A stretch of 64,000 nucleotides of DNA from Promicromonospora iranensis (GTDB lineage: Bacteria > Actinomycetota > Actinomycetes > Actinomycetales > Cellulomonadaceae), in contig NZ_JAJQQP010000014.1 in the NCBI RefSeq assembly GCF_028994805.1, positions 62,001 to 126,000 on the forward strand, read 5' to 3'. The notes beneath the pieces were generated by a model that ran no database searches, was not told where the DNA came from, and was given only the letters and a program-made list of their open reading frames with translations. How positions within the stretch are numbered: the first letter of the stretch is position 1; each line of letters opens with the position of its first letter. Positions 9,765-18,663 of the stretch are shown here, piece after piece. A program made the translations under genes and the position numbers.

Positions 9765-9980
9765 ATGAGCGTCTACACCCCCGCCGTCCGCACCGGTGTT
9801 GTCCAGCCCTTCGGGATTCCCCTGCCGACCGCGGCCGCCAGGGTCCAGCAGCCCGCGACACCCAGGCGGCCCGACCCCGAGGCGCGGCGTCGCGAGATCG
9901 AGCGCGCCGAGCGACAGCGTGCCCAGGCCGAGCGCGTGCGCGACAACACGGCAGCTCGCCACCCGCTCTCCCTGCGCTGA
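9765..9980 (+). CDS. Small 71-residue basic protein, unknown function
   Basis: ATG is preceded by CAGGAG at 6-base spacing. The protein has a Pro/Ala-rich first half and a highly charged helix (about 36-60, RRREIERAERQRAQAERVRD) likely to form a coiled coil. No signal peptide, membrane segment or metal site is seen. It sits between the catalase and an ArsR-type regulator, downstream of the CAAAG repeat array, so it may be a target of that regulator. Coding status rests on the ribosome binding site and composition; no family is recognised. Confidence 0.6.
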   Translation: MSVYTPAVRTGVVQPFGIPLPTAAARVQQPATPRRPDPEARRREIERAERQRAQAERVRDNTAARHPLSLR

Positions 9981-10045
9981 CCGGCACGTCGCCGCGCACC
10001 GGCCGCGTCCGACCCCGGCTCCGCCGAGTGGGTAACGTCCTGCCT

Positions 10046-10747
10046 ATGGCGACAGCACGCAAGGGTTCCTCGGGCCGGCAGGCGGAACCGGACGCCCCCT
10101 CCCCGGCATCCCTGACGCCGCGCGCGGTGCCAGATCCGCCCGGGTCCCCGGCCGTGGGCCCGCCGGCCGAGCTCGGCCCCGCGGCTCTGCGTGCGCTCGC
10201 CCACCCGCTGCGCATCCGCATCCTCGACCTGCTGCCGATCCGCGGGCCGCTCACGGCCAGCAAGCTCGGCGAGATCGTGGGTGAGTCCAGCGGTTCGACG
10301 AGCTACCACCTTCGCCAGCTGGCCAAGCACGGCCTCGTCCGCGAGGTGGAGGGCAAGGGCACGGCCCGGGAACGGTGGTGGGAACGCACCCCTGGCGGGT
10401 TCAGCATCTCCAGCGCGGGAAAGGACTCCCCCGCGGGCCGGCAGACCGCAGAGGCCGTCAACATGGAGTTCCTACGGCTCCGCAACGAACGCGTGATGGC
10501 CTTCGTCCGCACGGGACAGGAGGTCGACGAAGCGACCCTGGAGACCTGGCAGGGCGCCGCCACGTTCATCACGGCCAACAAGTGGGCCACACCGGCCCAG
10601 GCCAAGGCGGTCATCGAAGCCTGGGAGCGGTTCGCGGCGGAGCATCTCGACCCGCTGAGCGGACAGGAGGGCGAGCCCGGGGCCGTCCCGTTCGAGGTCC
10701 ACTTCGACGTGTTCCCCACGATCGACCCCGAGGGCAACCCGCTCTGA
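10046..10747 (+). CDS. ArsR-type winged-helix transcriptional regulator
   Basis: A 233-residue regulator. A Pro/Ala-rich N-terminal tail (1-45) precedes a winged helix at about 50-115: LRALAHPLRIRILDLL, then TASKLGEIVGESSGSTSYHLRQLAKHGLVRE. This is the HTH_20 subtype of ArsR, without the metal-binding cysteines of classic metal sensors. The C-terminal half (about 130-233) is helical and probably a dimer or ligand domain. ATG at 10046 is the first plausible start in frame after the small gene. The upstream CAAAG array could be its operator. Confidence 0.85.
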   Translation: MATARKGSSGRQAEPDAPSPASLTPRAVPDPPGSPAVGPPAELGPAALRALAHPLRIRILDLLPIRGPLTASKLGEIVGESSGSTSYHLRQLAKHGLVREVEGKGTARERWWERTPGGFSISSAGKDSPAGRQTAEAVNMEFLRLRNERVMAFVRTGQEVDEATLETWQGAATFITANKWATPAQAKAVIEAWERFAAEHLDPLSGQEGEPGAVPFEVHFDVFPTIDPEGNPL

Positions 10748-10827
10748 CACCAGCGGTCTGCCATGAGCAGATCTGCGGCGGGCAGAGATCGCTACCGCGC
10801 AGCCGGGCGCGGGCCGATCGTGGGGAC

Positions 10828-11427
10828 ATGACCGAGACACCGCACACCCAGCCCATCGACGACCATGTCGCGTCGCGCCTGCTCCACCAGCGCATCGTGC
10901 TCATCGGCACCGAGATCGACGACGCCGTCGCCAACCGCGTGACCTCGCAGCTCCTGCTGCTCTCGGCCGAGGACGCCGGCGCGGAGATCAGCCTCTACAT
11001 CAACTCCCCCGGCGGCTCCATCAGCGCCGGGCTCGCCGTCCACGACACGATGAAGCTCCTGCCGAACGCCGTCTCGACGGTCGCCGTCGGGTTCGCGGGC
11101 AGCATGGGGCAGTTCCTGCTCGCCGCGGGCACGCAGGGCAAGCGCTACGCGCTGCCGCACGCGCGGATCATGATGCACCAGCCAGCGGGTGGGATCGGCG
11201 GGACGAGCGACGTCGTCATCCAGGCCGAGAACATCCGGCACGTCAAGGACGTGATGACCAGGTTGCAGTCCGAGCACACCGGCCAGCCCGTCGAGACGGT
11301 CGCCGCCGACTCCGAGCGCGACCGTTGGTTCACCGCAGAGCAGGCTTTGGCCTACGGCATGATCGACAAGATCGTGGACCAGGTGAACGACGTCCGGCCG
11401 GGCGGAAAGCGACGCGCCGGACTCTGA
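10828..11427 (+). CDS. clpP: ATP-dependent Clp protease proteolytic subunit
   Basis: A 199-residue ClpP serine peptidase, the barrel component that degrades proteins fed by Clp ATPases. The catalytic Ser is in GFAGSMGQFL near 91-100, the His in MMHQP near 116, and the Asp in the ADSERDRW segment near 165. The INSPGG loop is present. It is not the usual clpP1-clpP2-clpX arrangement: it is a single stand-alone copy, probably an accessory paralogue. It faces a ClgR-like regulator gene 4 bases beyond its stop, which supports a shared Clp stress circuit. ATG at 10828 is chosen because it begins the conserved protein after a short hydrophilic tail. Confidence 0.92.
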   Translation: MTETPHTQPIDDHVASRLLHQRIVLIGTEIDDAVANRVTSQLLLLSAEDAGAEISLYINSPGGSISAGLAVHDTMKLLPNAVSTVAVGFAGSMGQFLLAAGTQGKRYALPHARIMMHQPAGGIGGTSDVVIQAENIRHVKDVMTRLQSEHTGQPVETVAADSERDRWFTAEQALAYGMIDKIVDQVNDVRPGGKRRAGL

Positions 11428-11431
11428 GGTC

Positions 11432-11926
11432 TCATGCCGCCAGCAGCACTGCCTCGCCTCGCCGGCCGGGGCCGGAGGTACCGGCCGGTGCGGTGTGCTC
11501 GGGCTGCAGGGGGTGGCGGGACGACGAGAAGCCGGCCGCACGGCGAGCCGCGGACGACAGCACGCGGACCCTGCGGCTCTCCTCCTGCGCCGCCAGTGCG
11601 AGGGCGAGCTCCGCCCAGGCCCGCTCCACCAGGTCGACCAGGCGCATGCCGAGCGCCTCGCACACGGCGGCGAGCACCTCGGACGAGGCTTCCTTGCGTC
11701 CCCGCTCCACCTCGGACAGATAGGCCGTGGACACCCGGGCGTCGGTGGCGACGTCGGCCAGCGTGCGGCGCTGCTCGCGGCGGGTGCGCCGCAGGATGCC
11801 GCCCACCAGGTCACGCAGCAACGGTTCACGGGTGTGTTCGAGCGTGCCGGGTCTCGACCCTGGCCTGCCGTCGTTCGTGGTGCCGAGCCCAGCAGTGCGT
11901 GCAGTACCTGTTGAGATCATTGCCAT
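11432..11926 (-). CDS. clgR: ClgR-like XRE-family regulator
   Basis: A 164-residue regulator with one helix-turn-helix (about 35-92): [40 protein letters not shown]. The [13 protein letters not shown] signature is typical of ClgR, the activator of clp protease genes in actinobacteria. The start at 11926 is preferred over the upstream GTG/ATG codons because GGGAG lies 7 bases before it and the region further up (11943-11965) holds a GGTACC palindrome. It converges on clpP with 4 bases between stops. The symbol is a family-level assignment; a second, canonical clgR elsewhere in the genome is possible. Confidence 0.75.
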   Translation of the reverse strand: MAMISTGTARTAGLGTTNDGRPGSRPGTLEHTREPLLRDLVGGILRRTRREQRRTLADVATDARVSTAYLSEVERGRKEASSEVLAAVCEALGMRLVDLVERAWAELALALAAQEESRRVRVLSSAARRAAGFSSSRHPLQPEHTAPAGTSGPGRRGEAVLLAA

Positions 11927-11942
11927 CTGCCCACTCCCGCCG

Positions 11943-11966
11943 TTGGTACCCGTCACGGTACCCAAC
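11943..11966. promoter_or_regulatory. GGTACC inverted repeat upstream of the ClgR-like gene
   Basis: GTTGGTACC, six bases, then GGTACCCAAC form a near-perfect palindrome 17 bases before the chosen start of the XRE regulator and in the divergent gap to the UvrA-like gene. Position and symmetry fit an autoregulatory operator. Confidence 0.45.
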
Positions 11967-12081
11967 CCCACTGACACCGCGGGTCGTTCCGGCGTCTGCT
12001 CCTGGCGTAACGCCCGAGAGCGAAGCCAGGGTGCGTGTCAGTGGCTCCTGGCACCATGGGACCACCGACCAGGAGAGGACA

Positions 12082-14322
12082 GTGGTGTTCGGATCTATCG
12101 AGGTGCGCGGAGCTCGCGAGAACAACCTGCAGGGAGTCTCGATCGACATCCCCAAGCGGAAGCTCACCGTGTTCACGGGGGTGTCCGGCTCGGGCAAGAG
12201 CTCGCTCGTGTTCGGCACCGTCGCCGCCGAGTCGCGGCGCCTGATCGACGAGACGTACCCGGCGTTTCTCCAGGGCTTCATGCCGTCCCGCCCGCGGCCC
12301 GACGTCGACACCCTGTCGAACCTGTCGGCCGCGATCGTCGTGGACCAGGAGCCCATGGGCGCCAACGCCCGCTCGACGGTCGGCACGGCCACCGACGCCT
12401 ACACGATGCTGCGGGTCATCTGGTCCCGGCTCGGCCGGCCGCACGTCGGCGGGTCGAACCTCTTCTCCTTCAACGACCCGCAGGGCATGTGCGGCAACTG
12501 CGAGGGCCTGGGCCGCGTCTCCGCCGTCGACACCGAAGCGCTCGTGGACCGCACCAAGTCGCTGAACGAGGGCGCCATCACGTTCCCCAACTTCGGGGTC
12601 GGCAGCTGGTACTGGAAGGTCTACGCCGACTCCGGCCTGTTCGACGTCGACAAGCCGCTGGCGGACTACACCGAGACCGAGTGGCACGACCTGATGTACG
12701 GCGCGGAGCGCAAGATCGTCGCGGGCGGCATCAACGTCACCTACGAGTCGCTGGTCCCCAAGATCACGCGCCTCTACCTCGTCAAGGACGTCGAGTCGAT
12801 GAAGGGCGCGATGCGGGCCGCCGTCGACCGGCTCGCCACCTTCACGGCCTGCCCGGCATGCGGCGGCACGCGGCTCAACGACCGGGCGCGGTCGTCGCTG
12901 GTCAAGGGCAAGCACATCGGCGAGGCGGCTGCCATGCAGCTCACCGACCTCGCCGAGCTGGTGCGCGACCTCGCCGACCCGCAGGTCCAGCCCATCCTCG
13001 ACGGTCTCAACGACCTGCTCGCCACGTTCGAGCGGATCGGGCTGGGGTACCTGTCGCTGGACCGGGAGTCGTCGTCGCTGTCGGGCGGCGAGGCCCAGCG
13101 CACCAAGATGGTGCGGCACATGGGGTCCGCCCTGACGGACATGACCTACGTGTTCGACGAGCCGACGATCGGGCTGCACCCCCACGACGTGCGGCAGATG
13201 AACGCGCTGCTGCAGCGCCTGCGGGACAAGGGCAACACGGTGCTCGTCGTGGAGCACAAGCCCGAGGTCATGGCCGCGGCCGACCACCTCGTCGACATGG
13301 GGCCTGGTGCCGGCACCCACGGCGGCACGGTGGTCTACGAGGGTGACATCGCAGGGCTGCGCAACTCGGGAACCGCGACGGGCAAGCACCTGGACCAGGC
13401 CGTCACGCTCAAGCAGACACCGCGCACCCGGACGGGAGCGCTCCGGATCGAGCACGCGACCCTGCACAACCTCCAGGACGTCTCGGTCGAGGTCCCGCTC
13501 GGCATGCTCGTCGCCGTGACGGGCGTGGCCGGATCGGGCAAGAGCTCCCTGATCCACGGCTGCCTGCCGCGCGACGGCGTGACGTTCGTCGACCAGTCGG
13601 TGATCCGCGGGTCGCGCCGGTCCAACCCGGCGACCTACACGGGCATCCTCGAGCCCATCCGCAAGCAGTTCGCCCGCGCGAACGGCGTCAAGCCCGCGCT
13701 GTTCAGCGCGAACTCCGCCGGCGCGTGCCCGGAGTGCAAGGGTGTCGGCCTCATCTACACCGACCTCGCCTTCATGGCGGGTGTCGCCAGTCCGTGCGAG
13801 GCGTGCGGCGGCAAGCGGTTCACGGACGAGGTGCTGGACTACACCCTGCGCGGCAAGAACATCGCTGATGTGCTCGGGATGTCCGTCGAGGAGGCGCTGG
13901 GCTTCTTCACGGAGAAGACGGTCCTGCCGATGCTGTCCCGGCTGTCCGACGTCGGGCTGCACTACATCTCCCTCGGGCAGCACCTCAACACCCTGTCCGG
14001 CGGCGAGCGGCAGCGACTCAAGCTCGCGATCGAGATGGGCAGCGACACAGCGGTCTTCGTCCTCGACGAGCCCACCGCCGGCCTGCACATGCAGGACGTC
14101 GACAACCTCGCCGGCCTGCTCGACCGACTCGTCGACTCCGGCCGGTCGGTCATCGTCGTGGAGCACAACCTCTCGGTCGTCGCCCGCGCCGACTGGGTGA
14201 TCGACATGGGCCCCGGTGGCGGGCACGACGGCGGACGTGTCGTCTTCGAGGGAACCCCCGCCGACCTCGCCCGTGAGGAGCGGTCACTGACGGGCCGCCA
14301 CCTCGCTGAGCTGGTCGCCTGA
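12082..14322 (+). CDS. UvrA-like tandem ABC ATPase (UvrA2/DrrC type)
   Basis: A 746-residue soluble protein with two ABC modules. Walker A motifs are GVSGSGKSS near 33 and GVAGSGKSS near 482; signatures are LSGGEAQR near 333 and LSGGERQR near 638; Walker B DEP motifs lie near 358 and 663. CxxC pairs occur at CGNC (136), CPAC (256), CPEC (549) and CEAC (573), as in the zinc modules of UvrA. It is about 200 residues shorter than UvrA, as in UvrA2 and drug-resistance DrrC paralogues, so a role in canonical UvrABC excision is doubtful. The start is one of two adjacent GTG codons (12082 or 12085) after AGGAG at 12071. DNA-damage or intercalating-drug tolerance is the likely role. Confidence 0.88.
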   Translation: MVFGSIEVRGARENNLQGVSIDIPKRKLTVFTGVSGSGKSSLVFGTVAAESRRLIDETYPAFLQGFMPSRPRPDVDTLSNLSAAIVVDQEPMGANARSTVGTATDAYTMLRVIWSRLGRPHVGGSNLFSFNDPQGMCGNCEGLGRVSAVDTEALVDRTKSLNEGAITFPNFGVGSWYWKVYADSGLFDVDKPLADYTETEWHDLMYGAERKIVAGGINVTYESLVPKITRLYLVKDVESMKGAMRAAVDRLATFTACPACGGTRLNDRARSSLVKGKHIGEAAAMQLTDLAELVRDLADPQVQPILDGLNDLLATFERIGLGYLSLDRESSSLSGGEAQRTKMVRHMGSALTDMTYVFDEPTIGLHPHDVRQMNALLQRLRDKGNTVLVVEHKPEVMAAADHLVDMGPGAGTHGGTVVYEGDIAGLRNSGTATGKHLDQAVTLKQTPRTRTGALRIEHATLHNLQDVSVEVPLGMLVAVTGVAGSGKSSLIHGCLPRDGVTFVDQSVIRGSRRSNPATYTGILEPIRKQFARANGVKPALFSANSAGACPECKGVGLIYTDLAFMAGVASPCEACGGKRFTDEVLDYTLRGKNIADVLGMSVEEALGFFTEKTVLPMLSRLSDVGLHYISLGQHLNTLSGGERQRLKLAIEMGSDTAVFVLDEPTAGLHMQDVDNLAGLLDRLVDSGRSVIVVEHNLSVVARADWVIDMGPGGGHDGGRVVFEGTPADLAREERSLTGRHLAELVA

Positions 14323-14370
14323 TCGTGTGCCGCGCCGACACGCCGGCGCTGGGCGCCCGGCGCCCAGCGA

Positions 14371-15309
14371 TCAGAGGCGGGTCTCGATGAACGCGGCCGT
14401 CTGCTGGGCGATCAGGTCCGGCTCATGCTGGAACACGTAGTGGCCGACATCGAGCTGCACCAGCTCCGCACCAGCCTGGCCGGCGAACTCGGTGCTGGCG
14501 GGCACCCAGAAGTCGCCGATCTCATCGCCGTCGGACACGAACATGAGCATCGGGTCGTCGGGGACGTCGCCCGCCTGCACGGTTGCCGCGTTGTCGAGGA
14601 GCGCGAGACCTTCCCCGTACTGCGAGTCGGCGAGGAAGTTCCGGTGGGTCAGCATGCTCTGCTGGGCGATCTGGTCGGAGCCGAGCCCAGCGGCCAGGTC
14701 GTCACCACCCATGAGCCTCGAGAGCCCGAGGAACTTCAGCTTTCGCCCCAGGTCCATCGTGGCCTTCTCACCTTCGAGGTCGAGCAGGTCGTAGGAGTGC
14801 GGGACAGCCATGTCGAGCCCGACGACACCGGCCACCTCGTCCGGGTAGGTCTGCGCCCAGTACAGGGCTTCGAGTCCTCCCATCGAGTGCGGCGCCAGGA
14901 CGTAGGGCGGTATCTCCCCGGCCTGCCGCAGCGCTTCGCGGGTGTCCTCGAGCATGGCGGCCACGTGCCGGTCAGTGTCGATGTCGTCGGAGTACCCGTA
15001 GCCGAACCGCTCGACCACGACCGTGCGGAATTCGTCCTCGAGGCGATCGGTGAGCGGCTTGAAGGAGTAAATCGGCGAGGCCGTCCCGGCTCCGGAGATG
15101 AAGACGATTGCCGGCTCGTCGTTCTTCGGCCCGTGCGCGCTCACTGACATCCGGTGCTCGTCGACGGTCGTCATCTGCCCGGCAGGCTCGAGCTCGTTCG
15201 CCTCGTGACGGAGCATGATGTGGTGGTATCCGGTGAAGCCGCCCACCAGGACGAGCAGGGTGGCGAGCAGGCCCGCCAGGGTCTTGCCGATGAACCTCAG
15301 GGCTCGCAT
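14371..15309 (-). CDS. Membrane-anchored alpha/beta hydrolase
   Basis: A 312-residue protein with an N-terminal membrane anchor (about 7-25, TLAGLLATLLVLVGGFTGY) and an extracytoplasmic alpha/beta-hydrolase domain. The oxyanion segment is VFISGAGTASP; the nucleophile is Ser in APHSMGGLEA near 141; the acid is probably Asp in VSDGDE; the His is in DVGHYVFQHEP near 293. ATG at 15309 follows GGGGAT. The open frame extends 50 codons upstream without coding character. A CTGGAAG inverted repeat sits just before the start. Substrate is unknown. Confidence 0.85.
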   Translation of the reverse strand: MRALRFIGKTLAGLLATLLVLVGGFTGYHHIMLRHEANELEPAGQMTTVDEHRMSVSAHGPKNDEPAIVFISGAGTASPIYSFKPLTDRLEDEFRTVVVERFGYGYSDDIDTDRHVAAMLEDTREALRQAGEIPPYVLAPHSMGGLEALYWAQTYPDEVAGVVGLDMAVPHSYDLLDLEGEKATMDLGRKLKFLGLSRLMGGDDLAAGLGSDQIAQQSMLTHRNFLADSQYGEGLALLDNAATVQAGDVPDDPMLMFVSDGDEIGDFWVPASTEFAGQAGAELVQLDVGHYVFQHEPDLIAQQTAAFIETRL

Positions 15310-15322
15310 GTCATCCCCACAG

Positions 15323-15342
15323 CTGGAAGCGCGACCTTCCAG
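15323..15342. promoter_or_regulatory. CTGGAAG inverted repeat, possible operator
   Basis: CTGGAAG (15323-15329) and CTTCCAG (15336-15342) are exact complements 6 bases apart. The palindrome begins 14 bases upstream of the hydrolase start, followed by a third TTGGAAG half at 15343. Placement fits a repressor site or a translation-blocking hairpin. Confidence 0.45.
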
Positions 15343-15488
15343 TTGGAAGTGCGTCGCTCTGCATCCAGTCTTCCGACAGCGTGACCGCTCCGACAGGGCA
15401 CCACCCCCCGAGCTGCGCCTCGGGATCACCCCACCCGGAAACGTGGGCAGACCCACCAAGACGGTGGTGAGCTCAAGGCCGACGCCGG

Positions 15489-15562
15489 TGCCCCCACCCG
15501 GATTCGAACCGGGACTGTGCCGGGTTTAAGCCGGCTGCCTCTGCCAGTTGGGCTATGGGGGC
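15489..15562 (-). tRNA. tRNA with anticodon UAA (Leu), short variable loop
   Basis: Minus strand: acceptor stem GCCCCCA pairs with TGGGGGC; anticodon stem GCCGG/CCGGC encloses loop CTTAAAC, giving anticodon UAA, which reads UUA. The T-arm is CCCGG-TTCGAAT-CCGGG. The discriminator is A, followed by CCG rather than a templated CCA. The variable loop is only five bases (ACAGT), so the body is class I although bacterial leucine tRNAs are class II with a long variable arm. The D-arm GCCC...AGGC closes with three pairs. All stems are intact, so it looks functional. Confidence 0.85.
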
Positions 15563-15623
15563 GCACCGCAGAGACTACCGAGCCCTCCGCACGAACGGGC
15601 GCCTGCCATGCGATCTCCCGCGT

Positions 15624-15671
15624 GCCATGTGATCCTCCGCGGACCACGTGGCCAGCGGAGGATCACATGGC
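15624..15671. terminator. 17-bp perfect hairpin after the NADH dehydrogenase gene
   Basis: Arms GCCATGTGATCCTCCGC (15624-15640) and 15655-15671 are exact complements around a 14-base loop. It lies 38 bases beyond the stop of the type II NADH dehydrogenase (minus strand) and upstream of the divergent side of the tRNA, fitting a terminator. Confidence 0.7.
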
Positions 15672-15708
15672 CGCGACGGCACGGCCCGAGCCCACCAGCG
15701 TCAGAGGG

Positions 15709-17166
15709 TCAGCTCGCCGAACCCGACTCCGCGCGCGAGGCGGACGACTCCGCCCGCTGATCGACCTTCTCGCCCACCGGCTTCGGCGGCACGGACGCGT
15801 TGCGGAACTCCTGGCGGGGGTCGTGCAGCGAGCCGAGCGACACAAGCTCACGACCCATGAGGAACTGCCCGATCCAGCCGATCAGGATGCGGATCTTGCG
15901 GTTGCCGGTCGGCATCGCCATGACGTGGTAGCCACGGTGCGCGACCCAGGCCAGGAACCCACGAAGCTTGATGAAGCCGAACAGCTCGGCGACGCCCTTG
16001 TACAGACCCAGCGACGCGACGACACCCAGGTTCTTGTGGTCGTAGTCGACGGCGGGCTTGTCCTTGTAGAGCGCCACGATGTTGTCGGCGAGGCGCACGG
16101 CCTCGCGGATCGCGTGCTGCGCGTTCGGCGGGCAGAACTTGCCCGGGTTGTTCACGTCCGGCACGGCGGCGCAGTCACCGGCGGCCCAGGCGCCCTCGAC
16201 GACCTCACCGTCCTCCGTCGCGACCTGCAGCGTCGGCAGCACGATGGCGCGGCCCATCTTGTCGAACGGGAGGTCGGACGCCTCCTTGATGACCGGGTTC
16301 GCCTTGACGCCGGCGGTCCACACGATCGTCTCGGTGTCGAACTCGACGCCCGTCGAGGTGACGACGTGCCCGTCCACGCAGGACGAGAGGAACGTGTTGA
16401 GGTGGAACTCGATGCCGCGCTTCTTCAGCTCGGCGAGCGCGTACTCGCCCATCGGCTCCGTGACCTCCGGCAGGATGCGGCCGGCGCCCTCGATCATGAC
16501 GAACCGCAGGTCGGACGCCTCGATCGTGTTGTACTGCCGCGTCGCGTAGCGCGCCATGTCCTCGATCTCGGCGAGGGCCTCGATACCGGCGAACCCGCCA
16601 CCCACGAACGTGAACGTGAGCATGCGCTTGCGCAGGTCGGCGTCCCACGTGGAGGACGCGACGTCCATCCGGTTGATCACGTGGTTGCGGACGGCGATGG
16701 CCTCTTCGACGTTCTTGAAGCCGATGGCCGACTCCGCGAGGCCGGGGATGGGCAGCGTGCGCGACACCGAGCCGAGGCCGACGACCAGCTGGTCGTACGA
16801 CACCTCGTACTCGTCGCCCGACTCGGGCTGGATCTTCACGGCCTTGCGGCCGTGCTCGATCGCGGCGACCTTGCCCTGCAGCACGTCGATGCCCTTGAGG
16901 GCCTTGCGGTGCGGTGCGACGACGTCGCGGGCGTCGATCGACCCAGCGGCCGCCTCGGGCAGGAAGGGGGCGTACGTCATATACGGCCGCGGGTCGACGA
17001 CGACAATGGCCGCCTCCCGCTTCTTCAGCTTCTTACGCAGGCGGCGCGCCACGTAGAGGCCGACGGACCCGCCGCCGAGCACCACGATGCGCGGCACCTT
17101 CCGCGGGCGCGGCGTGCTCGCCGCATCGGAAGCATGGCTGACCGAGGTCAGGTCGTTCTGAGGCAT
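15709..17166 (-). CDS. ndh: Type II NADH dehydrogenase (NDH-2)
   Basis: A 485-residue FAD enzyme that passes electrons from NADH to the quinone pool without pumping protons, bound to the inner face of the membrane. The FAD-binding motif VLGGGSVGLYVARRL is near 29, the NADH-binding motif FTFVGGGFAGIEALAE near 187, and the second FAD contact WAAGDCAAVPD near 325. The C-terminal amphipathic region WIGQFLMGRELVSLGS is the usual membrane contact. ATG at 17166 begins the protein after an open frame of 43 non-conserved codons. A 40-residue hydrophilic C-terminal tail is typical of actinobacterial forms. Monocistronic. Confidence 0.92.
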   Translation of the reverse strand: MPQNDLTSVSHASDAASTPRPRKVPRIVVLGGGSVGLYVARRLRKKLKKREAAIVVVDPRPYMTYAPFLPEAAAGSIDARDVVAPHRKALKGIDVLQGKVAAIEHGRKAVKIQPESGDEYEVSYDQLVVGLGSVSRTLPIPGLAESAIGFKNVEEAIAVRNHVINRMDVASSTWDADLRKRMLTFTFVGGGFAGIEALAEIEDMARYATRQYNTIEASDLRFVMIEGAGRILPEVTEPMGEYALAELKKRGIEFHLNTFLSSCVDGHVVTSTGVEFDTETIVWTAGVKANPVIKEASDLPFDKMGRAIVLPTLQVATEDGEVVEGAWAAGDCAAVPDVNNPGKFCPPNAQHAIREAVRLADNIVALYKDKPAVDYDHKNLGVVASLGLYKGVAELFGFIKLRGFLAWVAHRGYHVMAMPTGNRKIRILIGWIGQFLMGRELVSLGSLHDPRQEFRNASVPPKPVGEKVDQRAESSASRAESGSAS

Positions 17167-17287
17167 GATTCCCAGGGTACCGCGAGCGTCGCATCCGTAT
17201 CGACACGACAAAGAGCGGCGTGGGCGTGATGCACACCACGCCGTCGTCGCCGCTGCAGGAACGTCCTCGATCCTCTGGCACCCACAA

Positions 17288-17328
17288 CGGACCACCGCCG
17301 CCGGAAGTTCCCGGCGGACGGCGGTCCG
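17288..17328. terminator. GC-rich hairpin after the HAAS-like membrane gene
   Basis: CGGACC...CCGCCGCCGG and CCGGCGG...CGGCGGTCCG pair with a small internal bulge. It lies 22 bases downstream of the stop at 17350 on the minus strand and upstream of ndh. Confidence 0.65.
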
Positions 17329-17349
17329 TGAGCGGCATCGGAACCGGTG

Positions 17350-18663
17350 TCAGTCGGCCTGCGTCGCCTCGAGCGTCGGCTCCCGGGTCCCGCTGTCCGA
17401 CGTCGCCCGCTCGCCCGGACGCACCAGGTCCCTTGCGGGGTCGCTCGCCGGGTGGTCGCTGCCAGGACGTGCCGGGGTCGTCGCGCCGGGGTCGTCGCGG
17501 TCTGCCACGCCGTTCTCGATCGCCGTCGGTGCCTTGAGGAACGGCCAGGGCATCTCCTGCGGCTGGACCCCCGTGGGCGGGACCGGGTGCCCCTGCTCCT
17601 CGGGGCCGTGGATGTCACCGTTGCCGTCGTCCACTCCGACCTGTTCGCCGGGCACGGCGCTGAGGGGGTAGACGTTCCAACGGGTGCGACCGTCGGACGC
17701 GATGGCGGGCTGGAAGCTCCAGTCGCCCGGGACGTCGGGCACGGACCAGGTGTCCCAGGTCGCGTCGCTGCCGATCGTGCGCACGGGCCGGCCCCGGTCG
17801 TCGAAGAGCTGCACGTCGCGGATCGGGTCGCCCGCCGCGTCGTAGGCGAAGAGGTTGCTGACCCGCACGCCGTCGACCCAGACGCCGTCCACCTCCGGGC
17901 CGTTCCCCGGGCCGCCCCGAGAGACCAGTGCGTTGTTGAAACCCTCGTCGAAGCCCGAGTCGTAGCCCGAGTAGTAGTCGGCCACGACCGGTCGCGAGTC
18001 GGCCTCGACGTCGATCACCATGGGGATCGCGAGGAGGGCCGCGGCGACCGATGCGACGGCGTTGGCCCGCGGGAACCAGGTCCAGCGCGGGACCCACCGG
18101 CCACGCCCCCACTGGACGCTCACGACGATCGCCGCGATGACCACGATCTGCCCACCGGTCGAGGACGGCCAGAGCGTGACATCGCTCATCCCGAACGGCC
18201 ACATGACGACCTGTGCACCGACCCAGCCGCGCAGGATCCACCAGGCCGGGGCGAGCGACCGCGCGAACTCCACGAACGCCGTCCAGCCCGGCGTGCTCGT
18301 CAGCGGCCGCCAGGAGGAGCGCCACCGCTCGGACACCCCGGCCCAGGCCTCCCCGATCACCCGGCCCGGCCCCCGCCCGGCCCGTGCCCCGGCGGGGGCC
18401 GGCGGCAGACCCGCCGCCGTGCGCAGCTCGGTCGCGTACTCGTCCGCGGGCCCGAAGCGCGCTGCCAGGTCGAAGGCCTGGGTCCCCGCTCCGTCGGCAG
18501 GTGGCGCCGCCTCGTCCAGGACCGCCTCGGTGAGGTCGGCCTCGAGCCCGTCCGTGAGGTCGTCGACCACGTCCTGGCCGAGGTGCGCCAGGTGCAGGCG
18601 CACCGCCTGCGCATAGCCACGCACATGGGCGGACAGGGCGTCACTGCTGGTGATGGTGCTCAT
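17350..18663 (-). CDS. HAAS-type membrane protein paired with PadR
   Basis: A 437-residue protein. The N-terminal helical domain (about 1-90, AQAVRLHLAHLGQDVVDDLT then FDLAARFGPADEYATEL) resembles HAAS/DUF1700 domains often encoded next to PadR regulators. Three membrane segments follow (about 150-172, 185-202 and 215-235), then an extracytoplasmic region of about 200 residues rich in Gly, Asp and Pro with no recognised enzyme motif. Its ATG overlaps the stop of the PadR gene (ATGA), so the two are translationally coupled. It is probably a signalling or envelope-stress protein under PadR control. Confidence 0.75.
   Translation of the reverse strand: MSTITSSDALSAHVRGYAQAVRLHLAHLGQDVVDDLTDGLEADLTEAVLDEAAPPADGAGTQAFDLAARFGPADEYATELRTAAGLPPAPAGARAGRGPGRVIGEAWAGVSERWRSSWRPLTSTPGWTAFVEFARSLAPAWWILRGWVGAQVVMWPFGMSDVTLWPSSTGGQIVVIAAIVVSVQWGRGRWVPRWTWFPRANAVASVAAALLAIPMVIDVEADSRPVVADYYSGYDSGFDEGFNNALVSRGGPGNGPEVDGVWVDGVRVSNLFAYDAAGDPIRDVQLFDDRGRPVRTIGSDATWDTWSVPDVPGDWSFQPAIASDGRTRWNVYPLSAVPGEQVGVDDGNGDIHGPEEQGHPVPPTGVQPQEMPWPFLKAPTAIENGVADRDDPGATTPARPGSDHPASDPARDLVRPGERATSDSGTREPTLEATQAD

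Noticed and set aside
10780-12030. ClgR-box-like half sites (CGC...GCG) upstream of clpP and in the clgR gap
   Set aside because: The half-site spacing is 4 and 6 bases rather than the 5 of the published consensus, so I do not call them sites.
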